Below the pieces are notes generated by a model. That model worked only from the letters and a program-made list of their open reading frames with translations, made no database searches and had not been told where the DNA came from. Shown here piece after piece: positions 9,660 through 20,625 of a stretch of 64,000 nt of DNA. The first letter of the stretch is position 1. Each line of letters begins with the position of its first letter. Origin of the DNA: Capsicum annuum (lineage: Eukaryota > Streptophyta > Magnoliopsida > Solanales > Solanaceae); NCBI RefSeq assembly GCF_002878395.1, contig NW_025892837.1, forward strand, positions 38,405 through 102,404, read 5' to 3'. The translations under genes were made by a program, and so were the position numbers.

Positions 9660-12097
9660 ATCATGACCTTATTCACGAGTCATAATGGCACCTACAAAAA
9701 CTCACAAGTAGGTAAGCCAACACCATAAATGGGATCTAAGACAATGGGTTACTTGGGTAGAAATGCACAATATGGGCCACAATAGATGAACACAATCATA
9801 AACAACGATGTTTCATAAAAGACAATCTAATATGGTACCAATCCCACGACCTATTAATAATAGTACAAGAGCATCTAAGTATGACAATAGGAAATGCAAC
9901 CCAAAACTAAAAATATTCTATGCATTGTCTCTAGAAGATCAAAACTCCAAGAGCTCACCCTAGCTTTGAAATATCAACACTGGGAAATCTCTACTCAATG
10001 GTGGAAACTAGTACTTGGGTCTGCACCAAAAAGGTAAAAAAGTGTAGTATGAGTACAAAAACAATGGGTACTTAGTAGGAATCATCGGACTACTAAGCTA
10101 AATTATGATATAAGGATGATATAAAGCAAGATAATATCTCTAAGTCAAGGTATAGAATCGAACCTGAATCATCTTCATCATCGTTGTGCAAAGTAACTAA
10201 TGAATTAGAATAATAATATGAAATCTCATATAATTATATACCAATACCCTCATATAAAATAAGTAATCGATTCGGAAGAGTAAAGCGACACATATATACA
10301 TATATATAATAACTCCCACATAAATAAAAAGTTCCGCGCATATACATTCATTAGAGCATAAAGTAAAATAACCTACCATGGCATCCCATACCACCGGATA
10401 GTATATCAACAGATCAAATCATCAATGTGTATAAACATATAACCAACTTCTTAATTTTCTTAGTTTCCATAATTCCCATCAACGGTTATTTACCGAGATT
10501 CGTAATCATCATCAATTACTGCAATTAAAATAACATATACCCAGTGTAATCATAACCATAGTCATATAGCCATTTAGATATCTATGCTATCAATACAATC
10601 TGTATAGTCATTATTAACTAACCAATACTTATTATTATTAGGCTACTAATTCAATAGCCCTTATAGGATCTCCAATTGAATCCTAACCAATTCATTAGAT
10701 AAAACCTCAGCCACGAGTTAGCACTAATTATTATTCACTAAATAGCCAATATTCACACCAAGTCAATATGTACTACTAATCCATAGATGCCATATGACCA
10801 AAGCATATTTCTAGTTATCATAGCTGCACTAGTCATCATATAGGAAAAGGTTACATATCATCAAATTCACATATCTATCTATTAATCAATGCCTCTTACT
10901 ATCTAGCATCATAAATTTACAAATCCTCATTTAACAACATAATAATATTATACTTTAGGCATTAGTATCACTAATCATCACCAAGGCTAACCTATTATTA
11001 CCATTGACCACATAACAACCACAATTGCTAGTTATCATATTTCAACTAACAAGGTCCATTATCTAGTAGTCTAGACTTCTAGTTATCAAGTAAAATAGAC
11101 ACTTAGTAGTTAACTAGTTACCACACAACTCATTTAACTAGGCAATATTCCTTAGTTAATCCCTTTATTCAAGCCAAATAGATCCACTAGGTGAATTCTT
11201 ATTTCTACATAACATTCCACTTACCAATTAGCCTTAACTATTTATTCAGCATATTCCACTTCTACTTACCATTTAACACTAGCAAGAACTACACCACTAA
11301 AAAATTGATTAGTATCAAAGAGTTATAATCGACATCCCAAGGATAACATCATATCTTCAAGGTACATATGATATAATCATAATAAGGCATAATCACGCAT
11401 AAACATATATACGCATGTTTACCATACACAATATCAATATATAAATTCTTCAAACTCACCGAGAATCATCATATCATCAATATGTTCTCCAAATTTATCG
11501 GGCATCATAATATCATCAATATATCCTCCGAACATACCAGGAATCATAATATTATTATTTTATCCTTCGGATGTATCAGGCATTATAATATCATCAATAT
11601 ATCCTCTGAACATACTAGGCATCATCATAACATTAATATATTCTCTGGACTTATCGGGCATTATGATAACATCAATATATCCTCCGGATGTACCAGCCAT
11701 CATAATATCATCAATATTCATCATGACATCAATATATATATATATGACCAAAGTATTAACATGTACAAAACCCACAAGCAATAGAATGTATCAGAATCTA
11801 GGAAGATATATCATAGTACTTCACCACTCATTATCAATATACTATACTAGTAAGTTCATGAATATGCAAATCTGTAGGGTATGAACACTCAATACATTAT
11901 CGGGATTAACATGCTTATTAATATGGTCAATTACGAGATAAGGTTATACTTTCTAGAATCTCCTTATTAGGAATGATTTATAATATTATCACAAAAGGGA
12001 CTCTTCGACAAAAACATAAGTTTATCACTAAGCTTGAGCATGATATAGGTATTAACACAATCTAAGGCTCACATAGTAAACTCACCAATAAGTTAAT
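9660..12097 (-). repeat. 5' LTR of the minus-strand element, interrupted at 12097
   Basis: The LTR lies upstream (minus strand) of the PBS. Sequence near its end (9660-9780, with 'gtaggtgccattatgactcgtg' on the minus strand) is of a common plant gypsy LTR type. It contains the 39-bp tandem array at 11465-11717, a donor-like TTG|GTGAGT at about 12088-12080 and an acceptor-like TTTTTGGTGCAG at 10032-10021. The TG start of the LTR is missing because the plus-strand LTR at 12098 begins here. Sequence around 10200-11460 is AT-rich and non-coding. Confidence 0.7.
11465..11717. repeat. 39-bp minisatellite, about 6.5 copies
   Basis: Six consecutive 39-bp units plus a partial seventh, with starts at 11465, 11504, 11543, 11582, 11621, 11660 and 11699. 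Each begins ATCATnATA and carries a 'TATATCCTCCGGA'-like core and an 'ATACCAGGC/TTATCGGGC' end. Because 39 is divisible by three, the repeat is open in several frames on both strands, which explains apparent Ile/His/Asn-rich proteins here. A short TA run follows at 11733-11744. Confidence 0.93.
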
Positions 12098-14487
12098 TGT
12101 AACACCCCACATTTTTAGGCTAGAATTTAAATTGTTGTTCCTATGCGTACGAACATGAACGCAATTATAATATCTAGATACATGTGTTATTAGAAAGTAT
12201 ATGATGTTGGACTGTCTTCGTATCGTGATCAAGGTTGAGGACTTTTCTATCATAGAGCTTGGACAAATACTATAGCTAGGGTCAACTTTAAATGAGTGTA
12301 TTTCTCAGCGAATATCAATTCAGTTGTCCTACTTTATATCAATTGAAAGTTATTTTAGTCTTCTTTACAATGCATTTTGCTTTACCTTAATCCAATATCG
12401 AAATAAAAAGTTATACTTATTTTACCTCAGCATATTCATCTATTAACAAAGTGACGACCTGAGTTGATAAGCCATAAACTAAGTAATGACCTATCAGACC
12501 AAGTCATTAGCCATAGGTAGTATGTGATAATTTCAGCCATAAAGTGTTGAATTGAGGTGATAATACATCACCTAAGTGATGACTTATCAACCTAAGTTGT
12601 CACCCATTACTAGACTTAACTAACCTCACCCTTAAACAATTTTGGAATGGTATTTTGTTTTTTCCCTCACCTCCCACGACTTAAATCATTAAAAACACGT
12701 ACATATCCATCATAATAAAGTTTTAAAAACCCTTAATCCTCTTTATCCTCAAGAACAATATTAGGATTTCCTCTTAAGATCATCTCTTAAGAACTTCAAA
12801 ACTCCATTAAACCTTCTTCTAGATAAGTAAGAATCTACGCTCTCTAAGCCAAGAACTTCAAGAAAAGAATCCAAGAACACCAAATTCAATTCATCCTCCT
12901 CAAGAATGAAATAATGAATTAAGTTCCCTAATCTAAAAATATCAAGAAAGCTTTCAAGATCATCTCCTAGGGTTTCAAAGTCAAGTTCTCTACATTAAAT
13001 CAAGCCTATTAAGGTATGTGGGGTTATGAACAAGGATACTCCTTTCATCCTTGTGCCTAATACTTAATCTTTATTTAAGATCTCATATTTTGCAAACTAG
13101 GGTTCATACCCAATTATCATTATTTGAAGATTATGACATTACAAGTGATTTAAATGTTAAATTGCATGTCTATTTTCATATCTTTATGTGTGTGATATAA
13201 TTTTTTAGATTCCTAATTGAGTAATATGCATGATATTGTAATTATTGATTTCAGTATCTATGTATTGTTAAAGTATTTCAAGAAGTATATCAATCATGAC
13301 GTTTTGCTATAAATTTACGTGAGATTAAAATATGGGTTTTAAGCCCTAAGCCTAAGTATTGATTTTTCAAGAAGATTATGAGTTTAAGACTCTTTTATAA
13401 GTTTATTATAAATATTTAAGAAAGAAATTGATCTTTTGATCCTAAGATGTGATAAAGAATTCACATTGTTCATATAGTTTGAAATTTTAAGAAAGAGAAG
13501 CATAATTGATTTTCATTACAAAGCCTTTTGCTATTTTAAGGTGGAGTTTCTAACATTCTGAGAAATAAGTATGGGAGTAGTATTTAGCATCGAGTTGGGT
13601 ATAATTTCAAAGGTTTCATACCCCAGAACTACACACACTATAGGTTTATGATTTTCCCATAGTAGGCTAAGATAGTGATCAATTAAGATAAGATTCTATT
13701 CTGATGGCAAGGGTAGAATAGCTCTTCCCAATGTGTATAAGACGTTGGACTCCATGATAGCTCACATGGTTTACGTTGATTATTAGAAATTCCCAAATAG
13801 AAAGAGCAAAAGTGAAGCCTTTAGAACCAAGTGTTATGACTCACAAAGTTTATCTATGCTTTACATATTCATGCTTTGTTATTTCATACTACATATTTTA
13901 TTCAAGTTCAAGGTAAGTCATTTATACTTAGTGTGCATCATTTGAAAGTTTTTTCTTAAATATTTCATTATGGTTTTACTTATGCATTCACCCCCATATA
14001 CTCAATACATTCCAAAAGTACTGATCTACATATACGTCTATGTCCTATATTATTTAATAATGTAGGTACAAGTTGTTGTGTGCATATCAGAATTAGACAG
14101 TTGCAACTTTCAGTCAGTTGGTAATGAGTTTTTTTAATTAAGGGCTCAAGTCAGTCAGAGCTTGTGTAGTATTTTCTTTATTCATTCAGTTGTATTGATT
14201 CGAGAGAGTTGGGGGTCATGTCCTAACTACTTATAGTCAATACTAGTAGAGGTTTTATAGACAGTCAGTAGAGTTATGTATATTGTTTCAGTATTGTTTT
14301 ATATAATTCAAGTTGTAATCATTTTAATATATTTTGTTTCAGAAAAGATATATATTTTGTTTATTTCTTTTAGAAATATGTATTATATTTAGTTGCTCAT
14401 GAGTTATGCCTTTATAAGGTTTAGATTGGGATTACTTATGGTTCTAAGCACCGTGTGATGACTAAAGGGTAGTCTCAGGTCATTACA
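12098..14487 (+). repeat. 5' LTR, 2390 bp, TG...CA
   Basis: Starts TGTAACACCCCAC and ends GGTCATTACA, a matching terminal pattern (TGTAA...TTACA). It contains the conserved block (12345-12425), a set of inverted TGACnACnTATCA-type motifs (12450-12610), an A/C-rich leader with CTCCATTAAACC, a donor-like AAG|GTATGTGG at 13011-13021, an acceptor-like AATAATGTAG at 14056-14065 and a TTGGGGGTCATGTCC motif at 14209-14223. Confidence 0.85.
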
Positions 14488-14510
14488 AACTTGTTATTAG
14501 AGCACAGAGT
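14488..14510 (+). other. Degraded primer binding site and leader start
   Basis: AAC followed by TTGTTATTAGAGCAC matches AACTTGGTATCAGAGC with three changes. The following leader ('AGCAGAGTCTTG', 14547-14558) matches the leaders of the Tekay-like element (GGGTAGAGTCTTGG at 38281) and of the 57085 element, confirming the position. Confidence 0.7.
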
Positions 14511-15805
14511 TCAAGTGACCTAGGGTGTCTGTAAAACCATATCTAGCAGAGTCTTGCTGAATGGTATAGAGACGTCTGTACTTTTCTTTGAGAGGATACA
14601 TGGCATTTAAGAAGATTTTTCTTTCTTTCATACTCTATATCATGATGTAAAGTTGTTCCTTCAGAAACTTCTATCAATTTGTGTGTTAATCTATACTTCT
14701 CCATCTATGTTATATTTTTCAGATAACATGATTAGTAATTTCTAATTCCTCCTAAGATAATTCTCTCCAATTTACTATCAGTAACTTTAGTAGTCACACA
14801 AGTGGCTTGAGAGGAGCTCGCTAGTGTGTTATAAGTTTCTTAAATTGAAAGTTATTTCCTCGTCCTTATGTGTTGTTTAGTTAAGGCAGAGTAATATATG
14901 TATTCAGATTTATCATTAACCCTTCAATACCGATAGTTCTTATAAGAAGAGATAGTATGAAGCTAGATTTTTAAATAGAATTTGTATTCAAGAGATATTG
15001 ACACCTAGAGTTTTATGATTCATAAGTAGTAGAACCTTCTTATAGTTGGAAGTATGGGTATTGAAGTGTAGTGACAAGAAAGTTGGTAATGGAGAATTAT
15101 CGGATGTATATGGATGAATTTTTTTCATATGATCGAGTTAATAGTGAGGTGATATGTCCTTGTGTGTTAGTTTAGTAGAAATTATAGAAGAAGTTATTAG
15201 TTAAGGTGAATTATGGTTTGCTTGAGGTATGAAAAGAGTCATAGATGGTATTCATTGTGTTAGAAATGTATAGGTTATTAATGAAAGCATTTGGTTGTTG
15301 AGTATGGTTTATTAGGCTTCCCTTGAGGTTGCAAAAAGGGTTTAGTTGAAACTTATAGAGCTATGAAAGTAATTTAGGGTATAGATGGGTAAATGTTAGT
15401 AATGTGAAGGAGGATGCACTAACGGATCTTAATAAGGTATTAATAGGAGTATGATCGGTTATCATTTTTATAAGGTTCTAGAGGACTAGTGTTTCCCGAT
15501 GTTTTGACATGTAAGAATAGTGTGTGAAGTTATGGTTACTCATGGCTAGCACTAGACACTAAGTTTCAATATTAGATGATCATAAATGTGGAAATATTAA
15601 TTTTCTGGTTAGTGATGCTAGTTATATGGAAGTGACCTAGTATCCTTGAACAGTGTATGCATGAGTTAACATTCAGTTATTCATAATTAAGTATGATGTA
15701 GAGGTATGCCCAAGGTAATATTGGGTTGAATTATTCACTAAGTTTATTAAGTATCATGTGTGTTTAGATAGTGCCCATGAGTTTCTAAGTGTGAATGAGG
15801 CTAGT
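14511..15805 (+). other. Non-coding interior of the third element
   Basis: After a leader resembling those of other chromoviruses in the window (to about 14700), no open frame or gypsy protein motif could be found on either strand. The sequence is AT-rich and gene-free. It may be a non-autonomous interior comparable with the interiors of the downstream array, or a decayed gag; I cannot tell these apart without database searches. Confidence 0.55.
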
Positions 15806-18800
15806 TGTAATGTCCCGAATTCTAAACACCGAATGCTACACAGTGCTTATGATCCCAAAGGTCCACAAGCTAACCCTTTTCTAGTACTTGTAACTAAGTA
15901 CTACATAATATACTGTTAAAATAAGGAAAACAATTGATGGAAACTTTCCATAAGGTTCAAAACAAAAATACAACTGAATAAAGTATCAAAAATACTAAAG
16001 CAACTGTTTGAACATCTAGTCTGAAAGCCTCTAAACTATCTGAATAAGGAGTTGATGGGACAATCCCCTAACTAATTCTATCTAACAAAAATACTGAATC
16101 TAGAAATATAATGAAATAATAGAACATCCTTGAATGAAGAGGACTAACTGCTAAGTCAATGGCTTTTGGATGAATCTAAACTTCTAAGGGTGCTCTGGAT
16201 CTTCTACTTCTGAACCTATGGTATAAAACACCATAACACAGAAAAATATGTGTCAGTATATAGGAATGTACTAATATGCTAGAAGAGGTAAGGATAAATG
16301 CAAGGGTTCATATGCATGAACAATACAGACTAAATAATCTAAGTATATTAAATAAGGATACGTGTATGAATGCATAAACCATAACTGAAATCATAGTGAC
16401 ACTGAATACTGAGATTCAACTGTTGCTTCACTGACATATGAGCTTACTAATGTTGGGATACTGAATAACTGAATCTACAAATGTTGATAACTAAGTACTG
16501 AGGTTGAGATTATTCCTATCTAGCGGGTGATCTCTGAGACTAATGATAATGAGAATGATTAACTAAATCTGAGATCAGTCCTATTTAGTGGGTGACCTTT
16601 GAATCTATTTGTACTAATACTAATTGACTATATTAGAGATCAGTCCTGTCGAATGGATGATCTCTGAACATACTGATAATGAAGATGATTTCACTTAGTC
16701 TGATATTAATCCTATCTAGCAGGTGATCTCGAGATCCATTGAATATGTTGATAGTTTACTATATCTAATAGTTCTGAATCTGTACTACTGAGTTGAGTAC
16801 TTTTACTGAGACTGATTCTGAAACTGAAACTGTGGAAAGTAGTTATCTAACCAACATTCCCCGAATCTTAACTTGTGGGGTCCAACCTATAACCTCAGTT
16901 AGAAGGGTGTTAGTATCGTACCACGGATAAAGACAACTTATATGGAGTCAGTCCTATCTAACGGGTAACCCATGATATCAGTCTTATCTAACAAGTGAGC
17001 CCTGAGTATGCCAGTCCTATCTAATGGGTGACATCTCATACCTATGGTGTCTATGTAGTTTTGGAACTTAGGGATTGCTTCTAGGGATCTCAGTCCTCTC
17101 TAACGGGTGAGCCCCCATCACTAGGTTTGCTCAGTGCTGAATCCTACTCCCAACTGAAAGACACTGAATTGATTCTTTTTCTTAGATTGTACTATACTGA
17201 GCTAAATCACTTACTGATCATGTTACTTGACTGATCTAGTTGAGTTCACTTGGATACAAAGACTAACGGAATACTACTAGAGTTTATTATCTGACTGAAT
17301 ACTACTAAGTTATGAATTGAGTACTTGAATGCTACTGAGGTCTGAACTGAATACTGAACTATACTTAGAATAATATTTAGATTACTGAGTCTTTCTATGT
17401 TCTGTAACTAACTGAGTTCTAAGGATCGTGGCTTGACTGAAATTATCCTAAAATAAACACTGGCTCTAGAAAAGTAGCTAATTTTTTATGTATAAATACC
17501 CCAGGACTCTATAACATAAATTTTTCAAGACATAACCACTCATGAACATCAGAACAATAGACTATCATTCACCATACACTCAATAAAGCATCTCTTCAGG
17601 TACTAAGAAATATTAAACAAGTGATGATATCAGGAGGAATGTTATTGTCTCGTAACTCATTCAATAAGGAATACACCAAACACTTAACATGCATTCAAGA
17701 GCATCTAATTGGGGATTTCAGGCTAACATGTCATAATTCATTCCCTAAGGCTTTTCAACAAACACTTGGCATGCATGAACTTACACATAATTGGGGATTT
17801 CTTGTCAACATGCTATAATGACCCTATTTCCTTCACACAAGCATTTTATCAAACATATGGGGAGTATGATTTGGTTATACAACAAATACAACACCTAAGT
17901 GTCATGATTCCATCAACCAACATACAACTTAAAGGGTTTATCATGAAAATTATACAAATCATCACATACTAGGACAAAATCATGAAAACTATAATATAGA
18001 ACATAAATCAACACTCAACAATAAAATGAGCAAGAACTTCAATTCACATAAATCATAAAACTCATAAATATACAATCTTTATAATTTAAAAAAGATTCTT
18101 AAACTTCTTGCATGGAAGGAACCCAAGAATCAACATCTAACATACCTCAAAATCTTGAATCTTGATAGATAACTAATGCTTCTTGAACGTTCTTGGATTG
18201 GAAAACACAGATCTTGATATTTTCTTTATGGTTCTTAAACTTGAAGTTCTTGAATTTTTTAGTTGCTTGAGAAGGTTTTGAATCTTGTTTTTGGGTTTTG
18301 ATCTTGAAAGAAACCCTAATTTTGATGTTATGGATGAATGAGGAGTTATGTGCTTTGATTTGACACGATTGGGTGTTAAATATGGTGGAAAAAGACCCAA
18401 AAAGCCCTTTAAAATATCGTTTCAGTGCTGTTTCGGACAAAGTTGACGGTCTGGGTGATGTACTGTCACTCTGGTGACTAACCATCACTCCAACTATTAT
18501 TTTTAGGCCAAAAAACAGTCTTACAGGCTCAGTTGGAAAGGCCAAATTGATGTTCCATTACTGACTTGACGGTCCACCACTAACTTGACGGTCCGTCAGC
18601 TTGCCTGTCGCTCCTGGGCAGCTCAGATAACTCTCCGTAAAAAAGCCATAACTTTTTACTCTGATACCAGATTTTGAAGAAATTTGTATCATTAGAAATA
18701 TAATTCAATTAAATATATGTTGGTGGTTCATGAACTTAAAAATTAATAGTATAGGAAATAAAATGCTCATGTGAAGTTGACTATACCAAAATCTTTTTCA

Positions 18801-18965
18801 AGAATGCAATTGGTAAGGGATATTTTGATTCATCTAATAGATAGGACGTATTTAAGGAATTAATATACATCAAACTTGATCATAAAATTACCAATTCACT
18901 AATATTTATTTCTCATGAGCTTGAATCATGGTTCTACTATCGATTGGTATTCTCGGAGTTTTACA
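15806..18965 (-). repeat. Array LTR 1
   Basis: In plus coordinates it begins TGTAATGTCCC and ends TTTTACA, i.e. on the minus strand TGTAAAAC...GACATTACA. 3160 bp. It contains the inverted GACGGTCCGTC-type block at 18430-18610, a putative leader exon ending at a GAG|GTATG donor-like site (18148-18141) and repeated CAGTCCTATCTAACGGGTGA motifs (16510-16735 and 16950-17110). On the left it abuts the interior of the third element (flank CTAGT). Confidence 0.9.
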
Positions 18966-20625
18966 ATAAGTCTCCCTTAGGAGCATTCGTCCTCAAATAG
19001 GATAGATTAGGCTAGGAATACTGATAGAATGAACTTACTTAAAGGAAGTGAACATCTGAAACATGACTATATGACTGGAATTAATGATATTTTGAGATCT
19101 CAAACTACATATGCAAAGCCGATGCATGGAATTCCTGACTGAAGCAACTGATAGGATAAATTCTCATAGCCAACATACATATCTAATGCAAGGATATATG
19201 ACTGAGTTGATTCTCATAAAAGCATGACTAAAATTACTACTGAGCTTTTTTGACTGAACATGCATACCTAATGCATGAATACTTAATTGAACTGACACTT
19301 GAATGTTTGATTGAATATTCAATGATAACTGATACTAACTTTGTGAGAAACATCTGAACATGCAACTGAATAGGTTTAAAGGCATGAAAGCATCACGAGA
19401 TTATGGGGTATCTCCTCCTTGGGACTTTATGTCCTTTTAAGAATGCCTAATTTACTAAAACATTGGGAAAACTAAGATGATTCACGAGGCACCTATGAAC
19501 TAGATCATAACTGAACCTCGGGAGTCTGAAAATAATGCATTATACATAAACTAAACCAATCTTGCAACTACTAGGACATTTCTATCTTGGAATAGTTACA
19601 TTCCTAAGTTTTTGTATGGTATGGTTAGATGGAAAGATGGGAAAAAAAACCATATAAATCTGACTGTCTGATTGCTAAACTGACTTACTGGTTGTTCAAA
19701 CTAACTCATAATGAAAACTTATGCTTACTTGGAGTACTTCTTCTGCAATTTCTCGACTACACTCTTCACTATACCTTTAAGCCGCCATCATAATCTGTAA
19801 ATACTTTTCTACACTTTAAACTGGACAACAATCAATCTACTCTAGAGTCTGGGGTACAATAATGCACATAAATAAAAAACTCATCCTGAAAGACTGCACC
19901 TAAAAGTATAAAACTCACTGCTAATATATTCCTTGGGCTACAACTCTTAACTTCCTTTATTTCCTGTAATTATCATCACATACTTGTCTCTTTCAACATA
20001 CGCTTACCCTACTATACACACCATCTTTTTATTTTTCTTTCTAGACTACTAAGATCACATCTCCTAACTCATATCCACACCTTAACACTTAGTTTTAAAT
20101 CAACAAACTTAAAGTCCTATATGCACTATTCAAGCCTAATAATTTACCTTTTGCACACCTATATACATGAATACATAATTTTCTCAATATGGATAACGTT
20201 ATCTAACCCAAATCTACTATTGCTAAGCTCCTAGGTTCATGCTTCTAACTCTAGGTCATATGCTATCATAGATGCTAAGAAATGATCTAATAGAATACTG
20301 TTGAGCCTTTGGGCGATCCCATAACTATCTGCAGGAAAGGTCAGAGAAAGCCCTATCTCTAGGATTTGAGCTTCACTATGTCTATTACCTTAAAGGTAAG
20401 GTTAAGCTTACATGATTGGAGAATCTTAAGAATCTACATAACTTTCTTAGAGAACCTTTCTATAGCACGATCTGTGACATAAAATTAGGGAAACTTTTTC
20501 CTAAAACATCTCATAGCCTCCTGTACATAAATGTGGCGCATAACACACCCATGTACAAGACTCTACTAGATGTGGCTTTTAGACTTCCAAGGACTCTGTT
20601 GAATATTAGGCTCTGATACCGAGTT
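18966..20625 (-). other. Array interior 1, with PPT and PBS
   Basis: Non-coding, 1660 bp. The minus-strand polypurine tract is next to LTR 1 (plus-strand complement TCTCCCTTAGGAGCATTCGTCC, 18971-18992). At the other end the PBS complement GGCTCTGATACC (20609-20620) adjoins LTR 2. The 290 bp next to the PBS match the leader of the 57085 element (AGTCTTGTACATGGGTGTGTTG and similar), tying the two families together. No gag or pol trace. Confidence 0.85.

Larger units (their letters stand above)
5410..12097 (-). mobile_element. Minus-strand Ty3/gypsy element, truncated in integrase
   Basis: Read on the minus strand the order is 5' LTR (12097 to about 9660), PBS (about 9655-9642), gag (9451 to about 8040), protease, RT, RNase H and the first part of integrase, ending abruptly at 5410 just before the expected ISDRG motif. 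The far side of the 5' LTR is cut by the plus-strand LTR that begins at 12098. Both borders are thus junctions with other elements. Many stops and frameshifts. Confidence 0.85.
12098..15805 (+). mobile_element. LTR retrotransposon, 5' LTR and non-coding interior
   Basis: A full LTR (12098-14487) is followed by a degraded PBS and leader and then about 1.3 kb with no recognisable gag or pol. The interior ends where the array LTR begins at 15806, so the 3' LTR is not seen. The lack of any gag trace where gag should start suggests a non-autonomous or internally deleted element. It seems to have inserted into the 5' LTR of the preceding minus-strand element. Confidence 0.72.

Noticed and set aside
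11482..11884. Overlapping frames of 73-100 codons on both strands, Ile/His/Asn-rich
   Set aside because: They are produced by the 39-bp tandem repeat, whose period is a multiple of three; no independent coding sign.
18147..18545. 132-codon frame on the minus strand in array LTR 1, with a 114-codon relative at 56555-56899
   Set aside because: It covers the putative leader exon and the inverted-motif block, is Lys/Ser/Asn-rich, and is broken in LTRs 2-4. Most likely untranslated leader.
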